Shown piece by piece: positions 1 through 8,520 of a stretch of 64,000 bases of DNA. Source of the DNA: Legionella fallonii LLAP-10 (GTDB lineage: Bacteria; Pseudomonadota; Gammaproteobacteria; Legionellales; Legionellaceae); contig NZ_LN614827.1 in NCBI RefSeq assembly GCF_000953135.1, forward strand, positions 1,517,001 to 1,581,000, given 5' to 3'. The stretch's first letter is position 1. The number at the start of each line of letters is the position of its first letter. A model generated the notes under the pieces. The model ran no database searches. It saw only the letters and a list, made by a program, of their open reading frames with translations, and had not been told where the DNA came from. The translations under genes and the position numbers were made by a program.

Positions 1-2
1 GG

Positions 3-410
3 ATACCTATGGCCTATGTGGCTTCTGAAACAGCATTAAATGGCAATTTTATCGTTTTATTCGTTATTAATTTCTTATGGATTCTCGCTTATGACACGAT
101 GTATGCAATAACGGATAAAGAAGATGATTTAAAAATAGGGGTAAAATCTACCGCTATTTATTTTGCTAATTACGATCTATTAATTATTGGGATGCTTTTA
201 TTTGTACTTCATAGCTTATGGTTCTGTTGGGCTTTGATCAATAAAGTTCAATTGGGATTTTACGTTTTTTGGGCCGCAGCTATTTTGATATTGATTTATC
301 AACAAAAGTTAATCAGTAAAAGAGTGCCTGAGGATTGTTTTAAAGCCTTTACAGTTAGTATTTATTATGGATTATTGATGTGGTTTGCTGTTGGAGCGGC
401 TTTGATGTAA
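3..410 (+). CDS. ubiA: 4-hydroxybenzoate octaprenyltransferase, C-terminal part
   Basis: This is the last 135 codons of a gene that begins before the window; the frame is open from base 3. UbiA is an integral membrane prenyltransferase that attaches the polyprenyl tail to 4-hydroxybenzoate in ubiquinone synthesis. The visible part has the family's second aspartate-rich segment (YDTMYAITDKEDDLKIGVKS), a FKAF motif near the end and four or so hydrophobic helices. The match to E. coli UbiA is clear along this whole stretch. The methionine at position 9 is internal, not a start. Confidence 0.93.
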   Translation: MPMAYVASETALNGNFIVLFVINFLWILAYDTMYAITDKEDDLKIGVKSTAIYFANYDLLIIGMLLFVLHSLWFCWALINKVQLGFYVFWAAAILILIYQQKLISKRVPEDCFKAFTVSIYYGLLMWFAVGAALM

Positions 411-430
411 AAGTCGTCAAGGCTTTTATA

Positions 431-573
431 ATGTGGCTGGTTGCAAGTAACTAATAAGAAAAAAACAGAAGAATTCGCGTTACTTATAGCTTTCCCGGAT
501 GCCAATCCGGGAGACCATGAGCGTAGCGAATTCCTTAAGTTAAGTGCCATTCGTTACTTGCAGCCGGCTACAT
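431..573. repeat. Concentric inverted-repeat element (MITE-like or large stem-loop)
   Basis: Three nested inverted repeats share one centre near base 502. The outer arms at 431-451 and 553-573 match at 18 of 21 positions. The middle arms at 471-478 and 526-533 are perfect (gaattcgc/gcgaattc). The inner stem tcccggat/atccggga at 493-512 has a four-base loop. It lies between convergent ubiA and the lipoprotein gene, and has no T-run, so it is more like a small mobile repeat than a simple terminator. Confidence 0.75.
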
Positions 574-575
574 GA

Positions 576-962
576 TTAATAAATATCGCTGCCATTATCG
601 GCTACAACGCGAGTATGTCGTCCATAGATTACCAATATTTTTTGCTTGTTTTTAAGCTTTAAATCTTCAGATTGTACAACGGAAATAATACCCCCTGAAT
701 TGAGTTTAATAACGTACTCAACTCCGTGAGTTTGATTATATCCTCCTTCCATAAAGTTTTTGCTATTAGGATTGGTCCCCTCTGCGTTTTGTCTATGAAG
801 ATTAACTGCTCGCTTAGAAATAATCACGCCAGGGATTACCTTTTTAATTTTACCAATTTCATTGGCATCATATTCACCGGGAGGTAGATCTTTATTACAA
901 GCTACTAAGAAAAGTCCTAGTAGAGACACTAGAGTGGATTTAAATACGGTTTTTATTCTCAT
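576..962 (-). CDS. Predicted outer-membrane lipoprotein, SlyB-like
   Basis: A 128-residue protein with a lipoprotein signal: charged start, hydrophobic stretch and lipobox LVAC with the acylated cysteine at residue 22. The C-terminal half (a GVEYVIKLNSGG-type segment, then VVQSEDLKLKNKQ and VIYGRHTRVV) resembles the C-terminal part of SlyB/Pcp-type 17-kDa lipoproteins, but the glycine-rich membrane-spanning zone of those proteins is absent. So export and lipidation are well supported and the family is tentative. The gene stands alone, convergent with ubiA. A GGAG stretch about 11 bases before the ATG can serve as ribosome site. Confidence 0.7.
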   Translation of the reverse strand: MRIKTVFKSTLVSLLGLFLVACNKDLPPGEYDANEIGKIKKVIPGVIISKRAVNLHRQNAEGTNPNSKNFMEGGYNQTHGVEYVIKLNSGGIISVVQSEDLKLKNKQKILVIYGRHTRVVADNGSDIY

Positions 963-984
963 GGTGATTAAAACTCCGATAATT

Positions 985-990
985 ATTATA
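985..990 (-). promoter_or_regulatory. Probable -10 box for the lipoprotein gene
   Basis: On the minus strand the hexamer TATAAT occurs 23-28 bases upstream of the lipoprotein start codon. No convincing -35 box is visible at 16-18 bases spacing, so the call rests on the -10 hexamer and its position. Confidence 0.4.
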
Positions 991-1141
991 AAAGCATCTC
1001 GTTATTTTAACCGAGTTTTTCTGAATGTTTAATTCATTTTTATTTATTGGGTTCTTTGTATCACCACAATAATCGGGAAGAATTAATAGTGATAAAAAGG
1101 TGACTTCCACTAAATCATGCACATTTTTTATTAAGACATTA

Positions 1142-1918
1142 TTAGTTGATTGACTGTTTATCTACTAGATCTTCTAAAAGACTGCTTGCACCAATTCGGA
1201 ACCAGTCCTTACTTATTTTTTTGTGCATTATTAATTCCGCCAGATAAGCAAAGTTTCTAGCTTGCTCTGGAGTTTTTATTCCTCCAGAAACCTTCACGCC
1301 GCATTTTTTACCAGAGTCTTGTATAGCACTTAATATGGCAATTAGGGCGGGTAGTGAAGCACCTTGATTGATTTTACCTGTTGATGTTTTAAGGAAATCA
1401 CAGTGAAAATTTAAGAGCTCTATACATAATTGGTAGATACTTTGCATTTCTGGGAAAGCGCCAGTTTCTAAAATTATCTTTAAAGTAAGGCCATGTTGCT
1501 TACAATATTCAGCGATAATACTGCCGTGGTTTAATGCTTCTTTTTTATTTTCTCTTAGATATATTTGATAAGGGAAGACATAGTCAATTTCCTTAAAACC
1601 TAACTCCCGCGCTGTATTTATTTCATTAATGCAGTCTTCTATAGAAGCATTTCCTGTCGGAAAATTGATAACTGTTGCAAGGTTTGTAGTACTTTCTAGC
1701 TTAAACTGGTTTAAATAATAAGTATAAATACAAACAGCAGCTACCGGATGGAGCTGCGCTAAGTTCTTGAGATGGTGTAACTCATTGACAGTGGCATTTT
1801 CTTTTAACAGAGTCAAATCCATGGTTCGGATCAACTGATCAGCAGTTATTTCCGAGAGGCTGACTCTCGTAAAAAGAAAATGCTCTAAAACACTATTTAA
1901 ATGAGTTTCTATAGTCAC
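1142..1918 (-). CDS. deoC: Deoxyribose-phosphate aldolase
   Basis: DeoC splits 2-deoxyribose 5-phosphate into glyceraldehyde 3-phosphate and acetaldehyde, feeding deoxynucleoside sugars into central metabolism. The 258-residue protein has the Schiff-base lysine in the FLKTSTGK motif (K177), a second lysine in VKVSGGI (K209) and the conserved aspartate near residue 111. The start is GTG and overlaps the stop of the upstream phosphorylase gene by four bases (GTGA), so the two are translationally coupled. With the phosphorylase and cytidine deaminase upstream it forms a nucleoside-salvage unit. Confidence 0.93.
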   Translation of the reverse strand: MTIETHLNSVLEHFLFTRVSLSEITADQLIRTMDLTLLKENATVNELHHLKNLAQLHPVAAVCIYTYYLNQFKLESTTNLATVINFPTGNASIEDCINEINTARELGFKEIDYVFPYQIYLRENKKEALNHGSIIAEYCKQHGLTLKIILETGAFPEMQSIYQLCIELLNFHCDFLKTSTGKINQGASLPALIAILSAIQDSGKKCGVKVSGGIKTPEQARNFAYLAELIMHKKISKDWFRIGASSLLEDLVDKQSIN

Positions 1919-2754
1919 GCTAACCCTATGATATATTGTTTCATTAAGGTGTTAAGCTTTTCAGCTGCACTGGATGCCATTTTAACTACTGCATCATGAC
2001 TATGACTGGTTTGAGCAAGGCCTGTTGCGTAATTAGTTATCATGGCAATGACCGCGACGTTCATTCCACAGTGGTTAGCTACCAATACTTCTGGAACAGT
2101 AGACATGCCTACAGCGTCTGCTCCTAATATTTTAAATGCTCTAATTTCTGCAGCAGTTTCATAATGAGGACCTAATACAGAGATATAAACACCCTCGCTT
2201 AATCTGATTCCGTTATTTTGAGCAGTTGCTAATAGCTCTGTGCGCATTGTTTTGTCATATGCATTATCTAGAGGATAAAATCTAGGTCCAAATTCATCAT
2301 CATTAGGTCCAATCAGTGGGTTGCTTGGCTGCAAGTTAATATGATCAGTAATCAGCATTAACTCGCCAGGACCAACTTCCTCTCTAAGAGACCCTGATGC
2401 ATTTGTTGCGATAAAGTAATTACAACCTAGAACTTTCAATGTTCTAACATAGGTTTTAACAACTTCATAATTTTCTAAGCCCTCGTATGTATGGGCTCGA
2501 CCTTGCAAACACACTACACCTACACCGTTACAGTAACCAAGAATTAATTTTCCTCCGTGTCCTTCAACAGTAACTTTGGGGAATCCTGGTAGTTGGTCAT
2601 AGTCTATAGAGACAGAGTCCTCTAACTCTTCAGCAAACTTACCTAGTCCAGAACCTAAAACAACTCCTACAGTTGGTTTAAATGATGGGAGCAGCTTCTT
2701 AATATGATCTGCTGCTAAATAAGGATAAGTGTTTTTTGTTATAGGATTAGTCAT
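1915..2754 (-). CDS. punA: Purine nucleoside phosphorylase (trimeric, inosine/guanosine type)
   Basis: Phosphorolysis of purine (deoxy)nucleosides to free base and (deoxy)ribose 1-phosphate in the cytosol. The 279-residue protein has the hallmarks of the trimeric PNP family: the phosphate-binding GVVLGSGLG near residue 30, LQGRAHTYEG, TNASGSL, and the base-binding region with GMSTVPE and ITNYATG. It is not the hexameric DeoD type. The deoC start overlaps its stop, and cdd lies 12 bases upstream. The sugar phosphate it makes from deoxynucleosides can, after isomerisation, be the DeoC substrate. The symbol is the common family name; E. coli calls its homologue xapA. Confidence 0.9.
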   Translation of the reverse strand: MTNPITKNTYPYLAADHIKKLLPSFKPTVGVVLGSGLGKFAEELEDSVSIDYDQLPGFPKVTVEGHGGKLILGYCNGVGVVCLQGRAHTYEGLENYEVVKTYVRTLKVLGCNYFIATNASGSLREEVGPGELMLITDHINLQPSNPLIGPNDDEFGPRFYPLDNAYDKTMRTELLATAQNNGIRLSEGVYISVLGPHYETAAEIRAFKILGADAVGMSTVPEVLVANHCGMNVAVIAMITNYATGLAQTSHSHDAVVKMASSAAEKLNTLMKQYIIGLA

Positions 2755-2766
2755 ATAATTATCCGA

Positions 2767-3162
2767 TTAGGGGTTAAAATCAAAAGCTAGAGGCAATAAT
2801 TGATCAATAGACAAGCTTTGGAACACTGTCTTTTCATTGCATAAATAAACCATCGTATCAGCGGTTGAGAACTCATGAATTCTTTGTCTGCATGCGCCAC
2901 ACGGTGGGCATAATAAATTATTATGAGCTACAACGACGATACTTTTAATTTTCTGCTCTCCCGCAGCAATCATGTGACAGATGGCGGATGACTCAGCACA
3001 AATACTTAAGCTATAAGAACCATTTTCTACATTAACTCCAGTATATAAGTTACCTTTGTCTGTACAGATACACGACGCAACTTTAAATTGAGAATAGGGT
3101 GTATAAGCATTAGGTAATGCCTTATATGCCTCTTTGATCATTTGTGCAATTGTATTATTCAT
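2767..3162 (-). CDS. cdd: Cytidine deaminase
   Basis: Zinc enzyme converting cytidine and deoxycytidine to (deoxy)uridine. The chosen start gives 131 residues, typical of the small tetrameric class. Zinc ligands C55, C88 and C91 and the proton-shuttling E57 lie in CAES and PCGACRQ. An in-frame start 54 bases further upstream exists, but it would overlap the preceding gene by 19 bases and has no ribosome site. The start at 3162 has an AAGAGG-type site six bases away. First or second gene of the salvage cluster. Confidence 0.92.
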   Translation of the reverse strand: MNNTIAQMIKEAYKALPNAYTPYSQFKVASCICTDKGNLYTGVNVENGSYSLSICAESSAICHMIAAGEQKIKSIVVVAHNNLLCPPCGACRQRIHEFSTADTMVYLCNEKTVFQSLSIDQLLPLAFDFNP

Positions 3163-3197
3163 TATCAGCCTCTTGAGTAACCGAAAGAATATACTAA

Positions 3198-3998
3198 TTA
3201 CAGAGTCATTGAGCAAGTCTGTTGTTTGGAAAGAGGCACATCATCTAATTCTAATTGATAAGTTTTAGGTTCTTCATGTGCATGTAATGGGCCTTTACCG
3301 TGGTAAGGGCGAGGGGAATTTATTTCTTCAAGTTCATTTTTCGGCCCCAATGACTTAACCATTTGATCGTGGCTAGTCGATGGAACAGGAGTTGGTGGAT
3401 GATTGTCACAGGTATAATTTAGCCAAATTTCAGCAACAAGGATACTTAGGCCTGCAATAGTGATAGCTGAAACTACAAGTATAGGAATGGTCAGAGGAGG
3501 AAATAAGAAAATTAAGGTAGCACTAAGGGCTGTTGCCACGCTAATAGCTGCTAACGTGGTAGCATAGGACGAATAAGCCTCTTGATAACTATGAGAGTAA
3601 TTTTCGTCTTTAGGGTGGGGATTGTTTAGTTTGTGATATTCACTAGTGGCCCACATTAAATTACTGGCTACAAATAGCCAAGCTGCGGGGAGTAATAGTA
3701 CAGGAGCAAAAAATCCTGCAATGCTTAACACCGTTGCAATAAGTCCAAGAATGGCTGCAAATAGGTGTTGCTCCTTAAATTGTGCAAAACCATACCATTC
3801 TTCTTCATTATAAGTATGCTCTGGATGGAAATGGCTGCTTATAAACCATACGCCATACCCCATCATATAGAGTATTAGCGAGATCCCATTACAAATAGGG
3901 GCAGCAAGAGGGAACGGTAGGTACTGAGCTTTCCCACACACGAAACCAGAAAGAAAGAAAAATGAACTAACTTTACCCAAGATTGATGTTGTACTCAT
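3198..3998 (-). CDS. Multi-spanning membrane protein of unknown function
   Basis: A 266-residue protein I do not recognise. It has about six hydrophobic segments (near residues 7-27, 33-55, 78-100, 100-118, 145-168 and 168-192) and then a polar cytosolic-type tail of roughly 70 residues. The tail is rich in Pro, His and Glu, with an ELEE patch about 50 residues from the end. It lies upstream of cdd on the same strand, 35 bases away, but nothing ties it to nucleoside metabolism. A long polar tail after a helical membrane region is seen in some Legionella secreted proteins; here that is only a possibility. Confidence 0.7.
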   Translation of the reverse strand: MSTTSILGKVSSFFFLSGFVCGKAQYLPFPLAAPICNGISLILYMMGYGVWFISSHFHPEHTYNEEEWYGFAQFKEQHLFAAILGLIATVLSIAGFFAPVLLLPAAWLFVASNLMWATSEYHKLNNPHPKDENYSHSYQEAYSSYATTLAAISVATALSATLIFLFPPLTIPILVVSAITIAGLSILVAEIWLNYTCDNHPPTPVPSTSHDQMVKSLGPKNELEEINSPRPYHGKGPLHAHEEPKTYQLELDDVPLSKQQTCSMTL

Positions 3999-4181
3999 TA
4001 AACCCGAGCCCTCAACATGATATTTTTTTGTACATATTACATGAATTTGTGACTAAAATCCAGTGAAAATTGGTTTAAATGCTAACTTTAAAAAACTATT
4101 TCTATTTTTTAGCAATTTAAAGTGGCTTTTGGACTATTTAGAGTAAAGTAGAGGATGATGAACGGATACTATTTAAAATAA

Positions 4182-5567
4182 TTAGTTTATCGTTTCATTG
4201 TTTGGAGATAAGCGTAAAGGAAGAATAATGCGAACTAATAGCCCTCCGTCCTCTGCATTTTTAGCAATAATTTCCCCATGGTGTAAGGTTATCGCTCTAG
4301 ATGCTATGGCTAATCCTAGACCATAACCACCGGTTTTCTTCGTTCTTGACGTATCCACTCGGTAAAAAGGGTTAAATATTTTCTCTAATTGATCTTCGGG
4401 AACTCCCGGACCATTATCTTTAACATCCAGATAGATTTTATCCTTAGCATCATTATGGTGAAGGGATATATGGATTTGTTGATGTTCCGGAGTATAGTGC
4501 AGGGCATTACGTACTATATTTTCAATGGCTCTATGAATTAAACGTTTATCGACTATTAGCTGACAGGGCTCTATTGTTTCAGTGCTAATACGATTGAGCT
4601 GATCTCCTGATTCATAATTAGCGTCATGTATAATATCTGATATTAATTCAGGGATATTAGTTTTAGCCAATTGAAGATCTGTGGTTGATTTATCCAAACG
4701 GGCAAAATCTAAGATCTCACTAATTAAAGCATTTAATCTAGAGCTTTCGAGCTCCATACGATTAAACTCATTGTCAGCTAAATGATTGGTTTTCTTTTTG
4801 CCTAACTCAATAGCAATATTCAGACGTGCTAATGGGGAGCGTAACTCATGGGAAATATCTTGTAATAAACGTTCTTTAGAGCGAACTAATGCTTCTAATT
4901 GTTCTGCCATGCGGTCAAAATCTTTACTTAATTCGGCAATTTCATCTTTTTTATGGCCTCTAAAATGCCCCACACGGGTATAAAGTTTTCCTGTCGCTAT
5001 GGATTTTGCTGCCATTCCTAACGTTCTGAGTGGCTGGGTTAAATACATGGAGAGTAAGTAACAAATAAGACCACTAATAAAAATCGCTAAAGTTAGGCGT
5101 ATGGCAAGTCCTGCCCAAGGAATTTGAACAAAATAAGATATAGGTTTTTCACTTACAGCGGCTAATCTATAAAATTTGCCTGATGTGGATAAAATTTCAT
5201 GGCTGACTATTAATTTTCCTGCAGTAAAGATCCCTTCACTCAGCTGATCGTTAATAAGATTTTCAGCAACTTTTTTGACGCTTTCCGGAGGATCTTGCGC
5301 ACCAACAATTTCGCCGCTGCTTGAAAGCAACCATAGGGACATATGCCGGGATAGGCCTATTTGATTAAGCCATTTGAGTAGAGCAGACCTTTGTCCTGAC
5401 TCAAAGGTAGCGACAGCCGCATTTGCATAGCTGTCCATAAACATTTGTTCTCGCACGGGTTGAGATGATTTTTGTGCAATTTGACTCGTAACCCAGGCTG
5501 TAGTGAAAATAATCAGTATGGTGGCTAACCAAAACGAAACGAATATTTTCCAATACAAACTACGCAT
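4182..5567 (-). CDS. cpxA: Sensor histidine kinase CpxA
   Basis: Inner-membrane sensor of envelope stress that phosphorylates CpxR. The 461-residue protein has two membrane helices bracketing a periplasmic domain (about residues 30-155), a HAMP linker, the phospho-acceptor motif DISHELRSPLARLN, an N-box with NIVRNALHYTPE, and the DNGPGVPE and GGYGLGLAI ATP-binding motifs. I chose the ATG at 5567, which overlaps the end of cpxR by eight bases; an upstream TTG at 5582 is the alternative. In Legionella pneumophila CpxRA is known to control several dot/icm and effector genes. Confidence 0.9.
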   Translation of the reverse strand: MRSLYWKIFVSFWLATILIIFTTAWVTSQIAQKSSQPVREQMFMDSYANAAVATFESGQRSALLKWLNQIGLSRHMSLWLLSSSGEIVGAQDPPESVKKVAENLINDQLSEGIFTAGKLIVSHEILSTSGKFYRLAAVSEKPISYFVQIPWAGLAIRLTLAIFISGLICYLLSMYLTQPLRTLGMAAKSIATGKLYTRVGHFRGHKKDEIAELSKDFDRMAEQLEALVRSKERLLQDISHELRSPLARLNIAIELGKKKTNHLADNEFNRMELESSRLNALISEILDFARLDKSTTDLQLAKTNIPELISDIIHDANYESGDQLNRISTETIEPCQLIVDKRLIHRAIENIVRNALHYTPEHQQIHISLHHNDAKDKIYLDVKDNGPGVPEDQLEKIFNPFYRVDTSRTKKTGGYGLGLAIASRAITLHHGEIIAKNAEDGGLLVRIILPLRLSPNNETIN

Positions 5568-6240
5568 TAAACATGTACCCAAATCCGCGAACCGTTTTTA
5601 CTATAGGTTCTCCTTCTGGATTATCACCTAATTTGTTTCTCAAATTACTAATGTGGACATCGATACTTCTATCATAGGCAGTATATTTTCTGCCTAGGGC
5701 GTATTCTGTTAGTTCTTCTTTCGAAAAGGCTTGCCCTGGTGACTTAATTAACATTTCTAAAATATTAAACTCAGCATTAGTTAATTCAAGAAATTTTCCT
5801 GCCATAGTGACATGGCGTTTTGAGCAGTCAACAACAATATCATGGTGCTCAATAACCGGTCTCGATATGGGGATTTTCATAGTCCGTCTTAAAATAGCTC
5901 TTAAACGAGCAACTAGCTCACGAGGATTACATGGTTTAGGCAAATAATCGTCTGCACCAATTTCTAATCCCACGATTCTGTCTATATCATCTCCTCGGGC
6001 GGTTAACATTAAAACAGGAGTTTCTAGGTGTTCTCTTATTGCTTTTAAGACTTCGAAGCCATTTAATTTAGGCAACATTACGTCAAGAACAATCGCGTCA
6101 AACACCTGGTTTAATGCTTTTTTAATACCACTTTCGCCGTCATGAACACATACTACATTAAATCCCTCGGGCTCCAAATATTGGGTGAGCAAGTCAGTAA
6201 GCTCTGCGTCATCATCAACGATGAGAATATTGCTATTCAT
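5560..6240 (-). CDS. cpxR: Response regulator CpxR
   Basis: OmpR-family DNA-binding regulator, 226 residues: receiver domain (residues 1-120) with acidic pocket D9-D10, phospho-acceptor D53 in VLDVMLP and K102 region KPCNPREL, followed by a winged-helix domain ending in the usual TVRGFGYMF. It is transcribed just ahead of cpxA, with overlap, and follows corC by three bases. It may therefore be co-transcribed with the phoH-ybeY-corC genes upstream, an uncommon arrangement worth noting. Confidence 0.92.
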   Translation of the reverse strand: MNSNILIVDDDAELTDLLTQYLEPEGFNVVCVHDGESGIKKALNQVFDAIVLDVMLPKLNGFEVLKAIREHLETPVLMLTARGDDIDRIVGLEIGADDYLPKPCNPRELVARLRAILRRTMKIPISRPVIEHHDIVVDCSKRHVTMAGKFLELTNAEFNILEMLIKSPGQAFSKEELTEYALGRKYTAYDRSIDVHISNLRNKLGDNPEGEPIVKTVRGFGYMFNA

Positions 6241-6243
6241 TAA

Positions 6244-7110
6244 TTATCCTTCAATATTAGTTTTTGAGCTGTTGCTTTGAGGTCGTTTATCGATACATTC
6301 TAATAATTTAATTCTGCGGGCATCGGCATTAATTACTTTAAATTCTAGATTATCTATGGTGATCGTTTCACCGCGTTTTGGTAGGTATCCAAAGCTATTC
6401 ATCACAATACCACCAATTGTATCGTAGATATCATCGCTGAAATTAGTATGCATCTGCTCATTAAATTCTTCAATAGGTGTATGTGCTTTAATAATATAAT
6501 GATGGTCGTGGTGAGTTTTGATATAGGCGTCATCATCTATATCAAACTCATCTTCAATATCGCCTATAATCTGTTCAATAATATCTTCTATAGTGATGAA
6601 ACCAGAAACTTCTCCATATTCATCAACAACGATAGCCATATGATTGCGATTACAACGAAATTCGCTAAGCAAACTGTCTAGGCGTTTGCTTTCAGGAACA
6701 AAGGTCACTTGCCTGCAGGTATCGAGCAAATCAAAAGAATCAGGATTTCCTACTTGAGAGTTTAATAAATCTTTGGCATGTAGTATGCCAATAATTTCAT
6801 CTGAATTTTCACCAGTTACAGGAAAGCGTGAATGTCCAGTTCGTGTAACAACTTTAATGATTTCATTATATTCATCATCTTGATTGAGACAAACCATTTG
6901 ATTTTTAGGCAGCATGATGTCACGTGCCCGCATTTTCGAGAAGTGAATGGCGCCTTCTATCATGGCCAAAGTTTCAGAACTAATTAGAGATCTGATTTGT
7001 GCATCTCTTAATAGATTTACAAGCTCTTCCTGATTTTGTGGCTCACCTTGTAAAAACTGTTTCAGTCGAACAAACCACGAACCACCTTCTTCCTCTTTAT
7101 TCAAGATCAT
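6244..7110 (-). CDS. corC: CBS-domain protein CorC/YbeX (HlyC/CorC family)
   Basis: A 288-residue soluble protein with two CBS domains (about residues 65-190; MLPKNQMVCLN and the DEYGEVSGFITIEDIIE signature) and a C-terminal CorC_HlyC domain. The family has been linked to magnesium/cobalt efflux and, for YbeX, to ribosome homeostasis. Its ATG lies inside the end of ybeY (14-base overlap). The phoH-ybeY-corC order is conserved in gammaproteobacteria; the usual next gene, lnt, is missing here and cpxR follows instead. Confidence 0.9.
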   Translation of the reverse strand: MILNKEEEGGSWFVRLKQFLQGEPQNQEELVNLLRDAQIRSLISSETLAMIEGAIHFSKMRARDIMLPKNQMVCLNQDDEYNEIIKVVTRTGHSRFPVTGENSDEIIGILHAKDLLNSQVGNPDSFDLLDTCRQVTFVPESKRLDSLLSEFRCNRNHMAIVVDEYGEVSGFITIEDIIEQIIGDIEDEFDIDDDAYIKTHHDHHYIIKAHTPIEEFNEQMHTNFSDDIYDTIGGIVMNSFGYLPKRGETITIDNLEFKVINADARRIKLLECIDKRPQSNSSKTNIEG

Positions 7111-7573
7111 TTACCTCTAAGTCATAGGGATTGGAATAACCTAGCTCATTTAAAAGTTTTATTTCAAGTGATTGCATTACAGAGGCTTCGTCTTCTTTAA
7201 TATGATCGTAGCCTAACAGATGCAGGACTCCATGAATTACTATTAGAGACCAATGTTCTTTAAGTGATTTGTTAAGTTGTTGGCTTTCAGCCAGTAATAC
7301 TTCAGGACAAATAATAATATCGCCTAATAGAGGGTATTCAAGTTCTACATGTTCAGGTACTGAACTGGGGAAGGCAAGCACATTAGTCGGTTTATTTTGT
7401 TTTCTATAGGTATGATTTAAAAAAATCATTTCGTCAGAATTGACTAAACGTATCGTTAATTCAGCATCATCTTGATGATCCCTGAGCGCAAGCTCAGCCA
7501 GACTGATTAATTCACCATCAGCTAAAGGCAATGGGGTATCAGTGGCATTTTGGAGGTCAATATGGTATGTCAT
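7097..7573 (-). CDS. ybeY: Endoribonuclease YbeY
   Basis: Zinc-dependent endoribonuclease needed for 16S rRNA 3' end maturation and ribosome quality control. The 158-residue protein carries the metal motif H114-x3-H118-x5-H124 in HGVLHLLGYDH and the substrate-site segment RKQNKPTNVLAFP. The start overlaps the phoH stop by four bases and the end overlaps corC, so the three genes are translated as a coupled set. Confidence 0.94.
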   Translation of the reverse strand: MTYHIDLQNATDTPLPLADGELISLAELALRDHQDDAELTIRLVNSDEMIFLNHTYRKQNKPTNVLAFPSSVPEHVELEYPLLGDIIICPEVLLAESQQLNKSLKEHWSLIVIHGVLHLLGYDHIKEDEASVMQSLEIKLLNELGYSNPYDLEVNDLE

Positions 7574-8520
7574 TTTTTATTCTCTTTATATTCATGGTCA
7601 TAACAGTCGACAATTTTAGACACTAAGGGATGTCTTACAACTTCACGACTAGTAAATTTATGAATGCTTATTTCTGGAATATTTTTAAATAAATCGAGCG
7701 CATGAGCAAGTCCAGAATCAGTTCCTTTGGGTAAGTCAACTTGAGTGATATCACCAGTTATGACTGTTTTAGAGCCGAAACCCATTCGAGTTAAAAACAT
7801 TTTCATTTGCATGATCGTTGTATTTTGAGCCTCATCCAATATGATAAATGATTCATTTAGAGTGCGACCACGCATAAAGGCGAGAGGTAAAACTTCAATA
7901 ATATCACTCTGAATCATTTTTTGGGTTTCTTTAAAACCAATCATTTCATATAAGGCATCGTATATTGGCCGTAGATAAGGGAGTACTTTTTCGACTAAAT
8001 CTCCAGGTAGGAATCCTAATTTTTCACCAGCCTCAACCGCGGGGCGAACAAAAATAAGTCTATGTACCTCTCCTTTTTCAAAACTTTCTATGGCTTTAGA
8101 TACTGCAAGATAGGTTTTACCTGTTCCAGCTGGTCCAACAGCAAAAGTGATGTCACAACGATCAATTGCATCAAGGAACTCTGCTTGTTTATTATTTCGG
8201 GCTGCAATTATTTTGCGAGATAACTTTATATGATGAGTCATTGCGCTTTGATAATCCTCACTAATTAAAACACGAATTGTTTGTATATCTATGGGGCTCT
8301 TCGATAAAGGATACAATAAGTTAAGTATTTTTCTTACTTCATGAAATTGCTCTTCGCGCTGACCGTGTAGAATAACAACGTTCTGCTTAAGCTTTATGGT
8401 TAAATTGAAATATTCTTCTAGAAATTTAAAATTACTATGTAAAACTCCGCAAAGATTGGCAATTTCTTGCGTACTAAGAGGTGGTAATTTTATAATGTTA
8501 CTGTTCAGCGTACTACTCAA
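7570..8520 (-). CDS. phoH: PhoH-family ATPase YbeZ
   Basis: A 316-residue P-loop ATPase that works with YbeY in rRNA processing. Walker A is GPAGTGKT (about residue 130) and Walker B is FIILDEAQNTT. The start codon is TTG: an in-frame TAG lies five codons upstream and no ATG follows for a long way, so TTG at 8520 is the best choice although its ribosome site is weak. It is the first gene of the leftward phoH-ybeY-corC-(cpxRA) run. Confidence 0.9.
   Translation of the reverse strand: MSSTLNSNIIKLPPLSTQEIANLCGVLHSNFKFLEEYFNLTIKLKQNVVILHGQREEQFHEVRKILNLLYPLSKSPIDIQTIRVLISEDYQSAMTHHIKLSRKIIAARNNKQAEFLDAIDRCDITFAVGPAGTGKTYLAVSKAIESFEKGEVHRLIFVRPAVEAGEKLGFLPGDLVEKVLPYLRPIYDALYEMIGFKETQKMIQSDIIEVLPLAFMRGRTLNESFIILDEAQNTTIMQMKMFLTRMGFGSKTVITGDITQVDLPKGTDSGLAHALDLFKNIPEISIHKFTSREVVRHPLVSKIVDCYDHEYKENKK

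Noticed and set aside
365-550. 61-codon minus-strand frame
   Set aside because: It lies over the ubiA end and the concentric repeat; the sequence is explained by the repeat and has no ribosome site.
940-1122. 60-codon minus-strand frame upstream of the lipoprotein gene
   Set aside because: It overlaps the lipoprotein start and its -10 box and reads as low-complexity, non-family sequence.
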